Positions 10,168 through 21,293 of a stretch of 64,000 nucleotides of DNA are shown here, one piece after another. The notes beneath the pieces were generated by a model that was not told where the DNA came from, ran no database searches, and saw only the letters and a program-made list of their open reading frames with translations. Origin of the DNA: Mortierella alpina (Eukaryota > Mortierellomycota > Mortierellomycetes > Mortierellales > Mortierellaceae); NCBI GenBank assembly GCA_029449245.1, contig JANATF010000015.1:1-64000 (forward strand). Direction: 5' to 3'. Numbering within the stretch: position 1 is the stretch's first letter; each line of letters starts with the position of its first letter. The position numbers and the translations under genes are program-made.

Positions 10168-10810
10168 AGATAAGAAATGGTTAATGGTTAATTTTCTGGT
10201 CCAGTATCTAGAAGGACCTCGTTCTATAATATATTGAACGAACTCGTAATGTTTCTTGTCACTAGCGCGATTGTAGAGATTTCCTTCGATATGGATCGGG
10301 TTTGTCGTAAGGGTTAGGCAGGGGTGATAACTGGTTGCTGTCCAGGCGCCAAAAGTCGCAGCAGTGATGTGTTGACTGACCATTCTTATCGACAAAGTCG
10401 TTGTGTTCGTCAAAGTGCCATCCTTGCTCCTCATACCATACTTCGTCTTAACGTTCAAAGGAGGGATGCGGTCTGTACCATTATGCTTATTGCTTTATCA
10501 TGGGAAGGCGTCGAGTATCAGAGTAGGGTGTACAGTATCGGCATGTGCACGAAAACAGTAACAGAAAGAGACAGGCAAGCAAGAGGGGCGTACTTTGAAG
10601 TTAAAGTATGAACGAAGCGAGCGACACAAAAGTTTCGCCTTTCGCTCGCTTGGAGAGAAGATTCCGCTCTGCTCCCAGCACTACGGTGTCGCAATGACTT
10701 AAGGGCTGTGTGACTGACTTACTGCCTTTTTTTTTTTTTTTTTTTGTTGGAGACACACACATGGTCAGCACTGTTGTTATTGTTATTCTCTCACCACTTC
10801 GTTCATCGCC
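10168..10810. other. Spacer upstream of TRM6
   Basis: A poly-T run near 10728-10745 is probably in the TRM6 promoter. A minus-strand open frame (10458-10138) resembles nothing recognised. Confidence 0.4.
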
Positions 10811-12771
10811 ATGGCCGCACTTGACCCCTCCGACACCATCAATGCAGGCGAAAATGTCTTCATCAAAATGCCCAGCGACAACGTCAAGTGCATCATCATG
10901 AAACCCGGAAGGTAACTCACCATCGTCCCCGTGGCGTGCACACGAAATCCAAATTCTACTTTTCGACAGCCGCTGTGCGTTTGCTCGGCCCAGTATAGCG
11001 GCAGTGGCCCAGTATAGCGGCAGTTTCATCACGAGAGACACCTCCTACAAGATATTGACGCTCTTTCGAACCATCGACTTGATAGTACCATCTCCCTTGG
11101 AAAATTTGGGGAGTTCAAGGCCGACGACATTATTGGACACGCCTGGGGAAACACCTACGAGATCTTTGACAAGGACAAAACCCGCGTCTACCACCCAGAG
11201 GAGATGAACGAGATCGAGGAGACTGCTAACAACAACAGAGAGATTGTCGACGACCCGTCATCCCAGAAGCTGACCCTTGACGACATCAAGGCCCTCAAGT
11301 CAGAAGGCCTCAAGGGAGAACTCACCGGCGAGGTAACAGGAACTAGCAACATTCTACATGTCATCCGGCTGTCACTGGAAAGCGGATCAACTCTATCAAC
11401 AAATACTGATCCAGTTCACTTTTTTTGTTTTCACTTTTTCCTTCCGTCTTTGTTGCCATATATGCAGGAGATCGTCAACAGATTGAAGGAGAGCCATGCC
11501 ACCTTTGACAAGAAAACCGCATACTCCCAGGCCAAGTATCTTCAAAAGAAAGGCAAGAAGTTCCTCAAGATCTTCACGCCTATCAAGCCCACCACCTACT
11601 CTGTGAACGAGTATTTTTATATCAAAAATCCAGCAAAGATCAGGGACATTCGTATGGACACGCTCTCTCAAGTGCTTTCATATTCGAACGTGCATTCCGG
11701 AGCCAAGCTGCTGGTTGTGGATGACACTCAAGGAATGATCGTCGCTGCTTTGGCCGAGCGCATGGGAGGTAATCACTTGAGCTGTCTTGCATGCTTTGAT
11801 CATAGTCCAGTGAAGTGCATATGCGTGCTGCTGACCTCCGGTTTATTCTCGCTACAATCTAGGAAAAGGAACTATCTTGGGACTCTATGATGGGGACAAC
11901 GCCCGCTACGACGTGGTCAAGTACATGAACTTTAGCAAAGAAATTCAAGACACAATTAAGACCTTGTCCTGGCTTCGAATTCACCGACCCGCCGACGAGA
12001 GTAGGTGTTCTTAACGAGCCTTTTTTTCTTTTGCTAGGCTGTTTATTCAGCACTAGCGACTTCATTAACTCCCTCTCGCTTTTGCCCTGGAAATGAATAA
12101 TAGAAACCCCAGATGAGATGCAGGATGTGACACAACTAAAAGGCATGGATCTGGAGGGCTACCATCGTCGCTTGAAAGCCTACAATATTGTGGAGGAGTC
12201 GCGAAAGGCTCTCTTTGAGGCCGACTTTGACGCATTGGTCATTGCTTCACAGTACCAGCCAGAATCAATCCTTGAAAAGCTGTTACCCTATGTCCGAGGA
12301 TCGCGGCCTGTTATCGTCTACCACTCTTCAAAGGAAGCCCTCCTTGAGACTTCGACGTACATGAGGAAGCGCCCCGACTTGCTGGCTCCTCAGCTGACAG
12401 AGAGCTGGCTGAGAAAGTCTCAAGTCTTGCCCGGACGGACGCACCCAGAGATGTCGACCTGGGGCACAGGAGGAAGTTTACTCACTGCCACTAAGGTCAT
12501 TGACCAACCTGTGCAGGCGGCCTTAACAAAGAAAGAGAGACTCGCCATGGAAAAGAGGAACGCCGAGGCAAAGAAGTTGAAGAGGGCGCGCGAGGAAGCC
12601 GCCGACAGTGCTGCATCCTCACCTGCGACTGCTGATGATGCTACAGCAGTTGATGCTGGCGCCGGGGCAACCACCACCACTACCACTACAATGACATCAT
12701 CTACTATAACCATTATCTCCGAGGAGACTGAGGATGCTGAGCGAGCAAGCAAGCGGGTCAAGCAGGAATGA
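10811..12771 (+). CDS. TRM6: tRNA (adenine-N1-58)-methyltransferase non-catalytic subunit Trm6/Gcd10
   Basis: Exons 10811..10911, 11086..11332, 11468..11768, 11863..12000 and 12104..12771 join across GT-AG introns into 485 codons including the stop. Family-typical blocks are LGKFGEFKADDIIG, YEIFDKDKTRV, KYLQKKGKKFLKIFTP, the Rossmann-like KLLVVDDTQGMIVAALAERMGG, and ILGLYDGDNARYD. A C-terminal region ending in a Lys/Arg tail (KRVKQE) is likely nuclear. By family, Trm6 pairs with catalytic Trm61 to make m1A58 in tRNA, notably initiator tRNA. Length is close to yeast Gcd10 (~480). Intron 1 contains a short direct duplication (GCCCAGTATAGCGGCAGT). The gene looks intact. Confidence 0.93.
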
Positions 12772-12945
12772 GATCATTATATGTCGCTCTTTTTTCACTA
12801 ATACACATGCATATCGACTACTCTCGAAGGGTGGAAACATACCGGACGGTCTTTTCATCACCTGCTTCCATTATTCTTGCTTTTGTATTTTCTCAAACTG
12901 GCTGCTATATTCCTATATCTCGCTAAGCGAGGTGATGCCGTAGCA

Positions 12946-13345
12946 AAGGTTGGCGACGATCCAATCGGCGTTCCATAACTTGAGTGTGTTCGTCCCATGA
13001 GTATTCCGATGACTCACTCGTCTCACTTTCACATCAACCGCTTGGCCTTGTCTCTGTCTCAGGGATAGATCGGAAAAATCACCACTGCTGCTCCTACCCT
13101 GCGCTCCAGTCGCCTCTAGGCTCGTGATAAACGGACGTCTTCTACTGAGGTGATGATGCTTTGCTCTCGTTCCTAGATAATGGTAGCTGTGCAGCGGGGC
13201 TTCCATATCAGCTCGGTGGCCTGCTCGGCCAGGTACTCAACGAACTTGTGGATGACGGATTGAGCGATTGATGTTAGTGTGTCAAAGAGACTACCCCACA
13301 CCCGCATGAGGCTGATAGGGATAATTCCTCGGTAGAGGTAGGCGA
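12946..13345 (-). pseudogene. LINE-type reverse transcriptase C-terminal remnant, copy 1
   Basis: Minus-strand translation gives VAYLYRGIIPISLMRVWG, later ELIWKPRC, interrupted by a stop and frame changes. A paralogous segment at 13.8-14.3 kb has the same order. 'LYRG.(V/I)PI' and 'IW.(P/S)RC' followed by a basic stretch matches the C-terminal tails of fungal non-LTR retrotransposon proteins as I recall them. No RT palm motif lies in the window, so it is a truncated relic. Confidence 0.45.
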
Positions 13346-13842
13346 CTTTCTATTTGGGATTCGGGTGGCAGTCTGGTACATCCTCGCCCAGAAGCACCGC
13401 ACGAGCGCCGGCGATGCTTGACAACCCTTGGACATTGTTGTTCAAAGATAGGCAGGCCTACTCGACCCGCATCTCCTCCTGTGCTTTTGTTGTATTTGAC
13501 AGCTGTAGTCTGACCCCAGCCATCAATGCGTTCCAGTGCTGCCTCCCAAATGACGGTGATAACGTCGTCCAGTGAACACTATGGCCGCTGCGAATGGGTC
13601 GACAACCCTCCTAGGTATCTTTCTATATTTGCACGCTTTTTTTTTTATAACTACGATCCCCGGGAGCATGATAGGAGGGCGATTCAAAACTATGTAGGAC
13701 TAGGCCGTTAGTTGAGCAACCACGGCTCCCCCGTTACTGCCACGCCAGCCCGCGCCGGCCAGTATCCCTCCGCGTCCATAACCCCAGACGCATGAACGGC
13801 CGGACCCGTCCTCTACGTGACCTGTTGGACACTAGGCCTCTT

Positions 13843-14292
13843 TTAGTCGGAGTCGTCGATCAAAAACAAACTTTGCAACCTCCCAAGGCGTTCCATAACA
13901 TTGAGTGTGTTCTTCCCATGAAAATTTCCAATGACTCGCTCGTCCGCTGCAGCATTTGTCACTTTCACATCAACCGCTAGTCCCTGTCTCAAGGATAGAT
14001 CGGAGAAATCACCACTGCTCCCAGAGTGGTCCCCAACACTCGTGCGTCCTCGGGCGCGTTTGCTCACAGTGGTAATTCCTTCCGATTTCTCCCAGTCGAC
14101 AGTGAGTTCGCATCGACTGTTCCAGATCCATTTGCGCATGTACTCCTCGATGGCCTGCACAAACCGTGCAACCATGTATCTTGCGGTGCTATGGCTTGTC
14201 ACGAACATTCCTGCCCATATTGTAGCCAAAAGTATGGGTACCAATCCTCGGTATAGATCATTAATGTGCCAATCGTTCGTGGGGTCGAACAT
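13843..14292 (-). pseudogene. LINE-type reverse transcriptase C-terminal remnant, copy 2
   Basis: A 149-codon frame begins with DWHINDLYRGLVPILLATIW and contains WIWNSRCELTVDWEKSEGIT, a basic KRARGR stretch, then SGDFSDLSLRQG, which is also present in copy 1. The two copies are clearly homologous but well diverged, so they are separate old insertions or an old duplication. Both are followed in + orientation by CTTTCTATATTTGCACG and a T run (13618 and 14320). The family call is moderate, because catalytic RT motifs are absent. Confidence 0.5.
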
Positions 14293-15294
14293 GTCGTAGT
14301 CGTCGCTGTCATCGTCGCTCTTTCTATATTTGCACGTTTTTTATAACATCCCGACTACGCTCCATAAATGCAAGATATTCTCTAATTGCACAAATTGATA
14401 GCAAGTATAGATAGAGAAAATTAAAGTTACTTTTATGTCGCGTGGTGGATCGGTATTGAGGGTGCGATCGTCAGCTACAGAGGTACAGAATGGACAAACA
14501 TCGAACCGAGAGGTCTGAACACTCTTTGGGGATGGGGTGGTAAGAAGGGCTAAAGGGGGTTGCAAAGGAATAATCTAATCACGAAATAACACCACAAATC
14601 AATCTCTCTGACTGAAAGGAAGTGTTGCTACTGGGAAACGTTCTCGCACTGAGAATAACGAACTGGGGCACTGGGGGGTCTTGGTCTTGCAGGACGAAGG
14701 GGGGTAACTGGGGGTTATGGGGGGGTTGGGTGAGCGTATGTATTGCTGTTAGGCGTGTTTATTGCTGAGGGTTACTTCTGGGGGTGTGCTAGTCTCTCTT
14801 TTATACTTGTTCCTGGCTCCTATCCTTCGTTTTACATCGCTATCATGATCGCTATCGATCTCTGACACTTCCGAGCTTCTCCTGGCGTTGTCCTGGTGAC
14901 CAAACACGCCGTCCTGGGTCCTGCTCGTACTAACTCCATGTAACGCGGATCGGATACATCCTAGTGTTGACGACTCGAAGGGGCGAAGTCGTTTGGGGTT
15001 CGCTCGTTTCCTTGCATGATCCGGCGCGCCGTGCTGATTGTGTTACCAGGAGCGCACGTTGCTCCAAACGCACCAACCAGCGTTCTCTGTAATAACTGGG
15101 GTCATCGGAAAGATGCAGGGCTCATCATAGTTTTGTCCGTATGACCATAGTTCACGCGGCGTTGTTTTCGTGTCCTGGTCTGTCCTGACTCCTGGGGTCA
15201 TTCGTGTGGTTCATGTTGTCGCGGGTGAAAACTGGGCGAGAGAGTGGGTGGGGAATGAGGAAGGAATGTAGCGGCAAAAGCGTGTGAATCGGTC

Positions 15295-15325
<31 letters not shown>

Positions 15326-15448
15326 TGAAAAGGCGGCCGGTGGTCGGTGCGTAGGGGAATGGTGGCGCTCGGGTGGGCTGCGCCTCTGGCCAATGGGGAC
15401 TAAAGGTTCTGGAACTGGCAACATTGGTAGCCAATCATGTCTTTCGAT
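14293..15448. other. Repeat-derived spacer with G-rich tract
   Basis: No gene is seen. It contains GGGG-rich segments (14650-14790) and a poly-G run of about 25 (15301-15325), with short low-complexity frames. Confidence 0.5.
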
Positions 15449-15520
15449 TCCTAGTTGGTCCAGTGGTCAGGATTTGTCGCTCTCACCGACAAGGCCCGGG
15501 TTCGATCCCCGGACTGGGAA
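15449..15520 (+). tRNA. tRNA-Glu (anticodon CTC)
   Basis: A 72-nt cloverleaf has acceptor stem TCCTAGT paired with ACTGGGA, D arm TGGTCCAGTGGTCA, anticodon loop CTCTCAC on a TGTCG/CGACA stem, T arm with GGTTCGATCCC (B box), and discriminator A. The anticodon CTC reads GAG. No intron. A TTTT terminator follows at about 15525. Confidence 0.9.
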
Positions 15521-15573
15521 TACCTTTTGTCATTCAAAGGCGTTTTCTACTTTTTTTGCAATAGTACAGACCC

Positions 15574-16400
15574 GCGAAAGAGATAATATGACATGACATG
15601 TCATTTTAGTTGTTCTGACAGCACCATCGTTTTACGTCAGTTTAGCGTCTTTCCATATATTCTAACATGCATGTCATTCTATCTTTTTGGCAGATACATG
15701 TCAGAATAGCTGGATATTGTGACATTACCGCTCGGCGAGAAGAGGGTGAAATGGCTTCATTTTGGCTTGGGGATAACGATGGAGATGAGTATTTGACGAG
15801 GACTTACTTTCAGAGTCGTTGTTCCATTTTTTGTCGAATGAAACGGAAATGAAGGTAGCTCCTACTGAAAACGATATTGGGTAGCCCTAGAAGATCTGGT
15901 ACTACTAGCGAGCAGAAGCACCGCCGTTCATATCTGTTAATACAAATGAGGCGTTGACCTACACACTAATAGCGGTTGCTCTTCACGTATCATGGCCGAG
16001 CAGGAAAACAACTGTGTGCTATATACATCTTCTTGCGCTAGTGTATGAAGCACGACTCGTCTTTTCTCTGAATTTGCACAAGTATACGAGCGAGAGGGGT
16101 CTAAAGCACACCTACAAGAACGAAGGCTGCCTCGCAGACAGGCATGCTGGCTTGAGAGCTGCAAGTGCGTTCAGAACTGCCCTATCACACTCATAGGTTA
16201 CACTGCCTACAGCACAGCTGCACACCATGCCAACGCGACCATTCCTTCTCAGAAACAATTCACCAGTTGCGAAAATACGCAGTGTAACACTCCTCCTTGT
16301 AATGGCACGATGATCGGGGTATGATGACTGGGTAACAGGAAGGGGTGGTAGGTATTGGTTGCTATGATGGCACAGGGGGAGCCGACGATTTCTATTTCGA
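15574..16400 (+). mobile_element. tRNA-linked repeat element, copy 1
   Basis: It begins ~54 nt after the tRNA-Glu gene with a terminus like AGATAATATGACATGACATG. From 15742 (GAGGGTGAAATGGCTTC) it matches copy 2 (20091 onward) at roughly 70-75% by eye for ~650 bp. Translation gives GEMASFWLGDNDGDEYLTR and other short conserved frames broken by stops. It is a decayed element of unknown family, with no transposase motif recognised. Confidence 0.55.
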
Positions 16401-16849
16401 AGTAATCAACATGGTCGTGTATTGGTGTCATAGGTTGGTTAGATGTTACGCTAGAGTTCCTGTTGCACTTGCCCAGAGCCTCCGCCTTCTGTCTCCTACA
16501 GCACTTTTTGAAGCAATATGTATATTTTAGTGTACTTCATAGGGCGCTGTTCAACGGCACCATATCTGTATGCTTTTCTTAGATCAACGTATTACACTCA
16601 CAACACTCTTCGGCCCTAAACCCCGTTTCGAACCGCTAAATAAAATAAAAACCACCACATCTTGATGATTTCTGTCTTCTGGAGGCATGCGATAGCACAA
16701 GAATAGGTGTTTGAATGAGCTAGAAGCAGGTCATCCAACTATAGACTTGTCGCGTGTTGGATCAAGTATACTGGACTCTCAATAGAGACGAATCTCCTGG
16801 GCGTCTCCTTAAGTTGAAGCTGGGGAGCTGTGCCCAGGTCTCAATAGCA

Positions 16850-17588
16850 TCACTCTTTGTGTAGTTGTAGCGTGCGTGTAGGCTGAGTAGTGGGTCAGTG
16901 AAAATCATGGCAGCAAGGCCATACCTAAAAATCGTGCTATGTTCAAGAATGAACGGTGATGGTACGGTTCCCCATTCAGGCACAAGCACGGTTTGATATC
17001 CCGCGAAAAAAATCGTGCATCTGCCGGGATAAACGCTTTGATCATCGGTCTCTAATAACAGCCCTACACTTGATTCGGCGCCCTACCAGTCTCCAGGTAG
17101 AGAGTTTCGTCCAGGCCCTCTCCAGAACCACTCTTTGTGTGGTTGTAGCGTTCGTGTAGGCTGAGTAGTCGGTCAGTGAAGATCATGGCAGCAAGACTGT
17201 ACCTAAAAATCGTGCTATGTTCAAGAATGATCGGCGATGGTACGGTTCCCTATTCAGGCACAAGCACGGTTTGATATCCCGCAAAAAAATCGTGCATCTG
17301 CTGGGCGAAACGCTTTAATCATTCGTCTTTGCTGCGAGCTCAATACCTGATCCGGCGTCCTACCAGTCTCTAGATAGAGAGTTTCGTCCAGGCCTTCTCC
17401 AGAACTACACTTTGTGTGGTTGTAGCGTGCGTATAGGCTGAGCAGTGGGTCATTGAAGATCATGGCGGCAAGACCGTACCTAAAAATCGTGCTATGTTCA
17501 AGAATGAACGGCGATGGTACGGTTCCCTATTCAGGCACAAGCACGGTTTGATATCCCGCATAAAAATTGTACATCTGCTGGGCGAGAT
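16850..17588. repeat. Three tandem units of about 275 bp
   Basis: Each unit carries CAAGAATGA(A/T)CGG(T/C)GATGGTACGG, CAAGCACGGTTTGATATCCC and a tail near CATCTGC(C/T)GGG. Copies lie at about 16.85-17.03, 17.13-17.31 and 17.41-17.59 kb. On the minus strand they encode a repeated short frame (PSPFILEHSTIFRY, then MIFNDPLLSLYARYNH) ending at a stop after SNRACA. Confidence 0.75.
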
Positions 17589-18200
17589 GCTCTAACATTC
17601 TTCTCTACTGCGAGCTCAATTCCTAATCCGGCGCCTTTCATGTCTCTAGCTCTTCTGCGATGAAACGTTTGTTCTTGACCGAGTATTACGACTTTTCCCC
17701 AACGGGCATGCTAGAGCAACGCAAAAGGGATGTTTGTGAGAGCTTTAGCTCAGGTGTAGGACTAGCAGTAGAGACAAATGTTCATCTCGCCCAGCAGATG
17801 TATGATTTTTTTGCGGGATATCAAACCGTGCTTGTGCCTGAATAGGGAACCGTACCATCGCCGTTCATTCTTGAACATAGCACGATTTTTAGGTACAGTC
17901 TTGCTGCCATGATCTTCAATGACCCACTGCTCAGCCTATACGCACGCTACAACCACGCAAAGTGTAGTTCTGGAGAAGGCCTGGACGAAACTCTCTATCT
18001 AGAGACTGGTAGGACGCCGGATCAGGTATTGAGCTCGCAGCAAAGACGAATGATTAAAGCGTTTCGCCCAGCAGATGCACGATTTTTTTGCGGGATATCA
18101 AACCGTGCTTGTGCCTGAATAGGGAACCGTACCATCGCCGTTCATTCTTGAACATAGCACGATTTTTATGTACAGTCTTGCGGCCAAGATTTCCAATGAC
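17172..18200. repeat. Long inverted repeat, arms ~415 bp, loop ~195 bp
   Basis: Arm 17172-17588 is almost identical to the reverse complement of 17783-18200. Each strand therefore encodes the same 69-residue frame (17463-17254 minus and 17909-18118 plus), with only one or two substitutions. A transcript would fold into a long hairpin. Confidence 0.85.
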
Positions 18201-18614
18201 CCATTGCTCAGCCTACATGCATGCTGGAAGTACGAAAAGAGTGGTGCTGAAGAGGGCTTGAGCACTGCACTGTAGCCGTAGATCTGCAGGGCCCCACGTT
18301 AACTGCCGGCGTTTTACTAACACCGAAGGTGATCTTTCTTGGAGTATGACGTTCTCAGAGCTGCAGTGTCTCGGCGAAAGTAGCACTATACTGAAAGTTG
18401 AATACACGGAGCTGGAAAGAATCTCCCTGCTGTCAAGAACTAAGAGATGGCCCCCAGGTCTTGGCTGCATAAAAGGTGCACACTCCGGGGCGATGCAGCT
18501 CTTTTAACGTGCGGAAGCATTCTCGGAGGGTTAAATAGAAGTTAGATCCATTCGCACCCTACTTGACCAGAGTGATGCTCCTCGGTCACCAAAGGCTCCC
18601 ATCGTGGCTGTGCT

Positions 18615-19238
18615 CAGATTTACCAACCAATCCTTTTTTTTTTTACATCTGTACATGCTTCCTATTTTAGGTGCCTAATGGGTTATTTCCATCCAGAGTT
18701 CTTGCCTCGGTTTTCCAGAACTTGTTCCGTGCGTTGGATTCATAGTCTATCCCGCTCAATCTTCTTGCAGGCCTGCCTTGTCGTCCTTGTCCTGATCATC
18801 GTATTCCTGAGGGTGGTGTGCACTGTGTGACTTGCGCAAATTGAGTTGCGGCCAGATCATATGCCGCAGCGACTTCCGATTTTTGGCTTGGCTCTGGCTA
18901 ACCCACTTCATGCAGCAGACGTATAGTGTTGATGCGTTTTCGCCTCTCAGCGAACCCACATAGCAGACAGACAGGCTCATCGCCTGATTTCGCACAAAAT
19001 CCCTTCCACCCAAACTCCTTGGAGTCCGGATTAACCTGTTTTATAGCCTGGTCTATTTGCTTACCCTTGTACAACGCACATCCGAGGAATATTTCACCAC
19101 GGGCCTCCAGGGCATTGAGGCTAGCGCACAATATGCTCTTGCCGAGGGTCGAACCCAGGACCACCGCATGCTTGTTGGAGCCTTTACGCCTACGCGAGGG
19201 TTCACCCACCCGGCAGACCCAGATTTACCAACCAATCC
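18615..19238 (-). mobile_element. Retroposed SINE-like or processed insertion with 19-bp target duplication
   Basis: CAGATTTACCAACCAATCC occurs at 18615-18633 and again at 19220-19238. The intervening 586 bp ends, in minus orientation, in a run of 11 A (18644-18634) directly at the duplication, as expected for target-primed reverse transcription. Near its 5' end is GGGTTCGACCCT (about 19157-19146), a good pol III B box, so a tRNA-derived SINE head is possible. A 103-codon minus frame (19209-18898) is unrecognised. Confidence 0.65.
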
Positions 19239-19809
19239 GCCAGACCAGTTGTCCGCAACTTTTCGTGAATGATCGTGAGTGGATTTTTTTGACGCGTTTG
19301 TGACTGCGGAATAATGACATAGTTTATCATGCTACATTTTGATCCACGGTCATGTCGCGGGTAACTGGGAATCGAGCAAAAGGAGGGTCAGGTGAAAGAT
19401 AGGAGTCAAAGGTCAGGCAGTTCACAGGGTCGGGCACAGGTCAAAGGTCATCGAGATGTCTGATCTCGGCACAAAGGGTTCTATCAAAAGGGTGAGATAT
19501 CGGATCTGATCTTTATTGCAGGCATTCACAGAGGGTATTTATAGGTAGAGGTATTCCATAGACATAGTGGTATTGCGTTATGATTGCGAGAACAAGTATT
19601 GCGTTATAGAGAAACTGGTATTGACGTGAACAACAAGGGGAAAGTAGGAAACAGGACGGGGGTAAGGAAGAGTTGGCACATAGGAGTAGAAAAGGGAAAT
19701 AAGGGAAGGGGAGGAAATAAAGGAAGAGGAAATAACGAGGGAGGAAATAAGGGATGACACGTGCTGGGAATACATAGTGTCATTTTAGGCTCGACAGTCA
19801 AGATTGTGC

Positions 19810-19880
19810 GGGGTGTTGGTTAAGGGGTATAATCCTTTGTTCGGGTCAAAGGGGCCCGGGTTCGAGTCCCGGACACCCCC
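19810..19880 (+). tRNA. tRNA-Pro (anticodon CGG)
   Basis: A 71-nt cloverleaf has acceptor stem GGGGTGT paired with ACACCCC, D arm TGGTTAAGGGGTA, anticodon stem CTTTG/CAAAG with loop TTCGGGT (anticodon CGG), and T arm GGTTCGAGTCCCG. No intron. T runs follow downstream. Confidence 0.88.
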
Positions 19881-19910
19881 CAAGCACTTTGTTTTGCTTC
19901 TGATATCTGG

Positions 19911-20780
19911 GAAAAGATAAACTGACATGACATGTCATTTTAAGTATTCTGACATGTCATTTTAAGTATTCTGACATGATGTCAGAATAAGTCAGAAAGC
20001 CGTTTTTTTTTCTTAAAATGACATTGCCCAAGAGATAGAATGACATGCTCAAAAGTCAGAATAACCTGATAATATGACATGACTTCATCTAGATGAGGGT
20101 GAAATGGCTTCTCTTTGGCTTGGGGATAACGCTGGAGACGAGTATATGACAAGGAATTATTTTCAGAACCGCAGTGCCATCTCCTCTCGAATGAAACGGA
20201 ACTGAAGGTAGCTCCTACCGAAACGCGGTATTTCGCAGCCCTAGATCTGGCGATGCGAGGAAGCAGAAGCATATGCCGTCTGTATCTACTATTACAAATG
20301 AGGCGTTGACGTCCATACGAATAGCTGCTGCTCCTCACGCATCCTGTACAAGCAGGGTAACGACTGCGTGCTGTATCCTCTCTTTTTTACGCTAGTTTGT
20401 GAAGAGGCAACTTTCTTTTCTCTTAGATTGCCTATGTATCCAAGCGAAGGGCGTTTAAAGTACACATACGGACACAAACACAAAGGCTCCTTCGTAGATA
20501 GGCGTGCTTGTGTGGGAGTGGTACCATTAGAATGGCTATATTTCTTTCATAATGTGCACTGACTGCATCACTGCCGCGCGCCATATGAGCGCAACATTCC
20601 TGATATGATCCAAATGTGAATGAATGGCAGCAGTGCGATGTCAACCCACCTCTTCTTGTTAGCATATTGATATACGCATTGATGACTGGGTTATGCTGGC
20701 ACCAAAGAAGCTAGGGTTGGAATCAGTTGCTACCGTTGTATAGGACTGACAGAAGGTTGCCGTCGGTTTCTATCCCTACG
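19911..20780 (+). mobile_element. tRNA-linked repeat element, copy 2
   Basis: It starts ~31 nt after tRNA-Pro with AAAGATAAACTGACATGACA, followed by repeated GACATGTCATTTTAAGTATT units. The body from 20091 (GAGGGTGAAATGGCTTC) is homologous to copy 1. A plus frame reads KVAPTETRYFAALDLAMRGS before stops. No family is recognised. Confidence 0.55.
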
Positions 20781-21293
20781 TGGTGAGCACTGTAGCGTTT
20801 AGTTCTATCACAACTTGCTTGATGTCACACTGGGAAGCGCTAATACACTTGTCCACTGCCTGTACGTCCCTCATCCGCGTCACACTCTCTCTTCCAGCAA
20901 TTCTTGATGCACTGGGGGTCTTCTTTGGGTGCATTCTATGTCTCTCTATCGCGGCTTGCTCTGGCATTTCATCTCCATTCCCTTCACGTTTTACATTATT
21001 GCTCTTTGCAGCTGTTTCGCCACTTTTCACGCCACGGAAAGAAACAGTAGACTCCCTACTTCTTTGAACACTCTACCAGTCTACTTATTGTTGACTCAAA
21101 TTGTAGCGCGAATGTTCGTGGTACGTGATAGTATGATGCTTGCTGTAGTCCATTGGCCGCTGGGGCGTGGTAAGTGTGAGCATATCCATTGCTATCTGAC
21201 GACGTGGCCTATAATCAACTTTACGTAGAACGATTTGCTACATTGATATATATTAAAATACTCCAGCTGTACATTGCATTGTGAATATATTAA
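20781..21293. other. Spacer with no recognised gene
   Basis: A hydrophobic plus frame and a basic minus frame of about 85-95 codons overlap here. Neither resembles a known family. Confidence 0.4.

Noticed and set aside
10138-10458. Inverted remainder of the USP gene
   Set aside because: The minus frame contains no GHY-type His box or other USP block.
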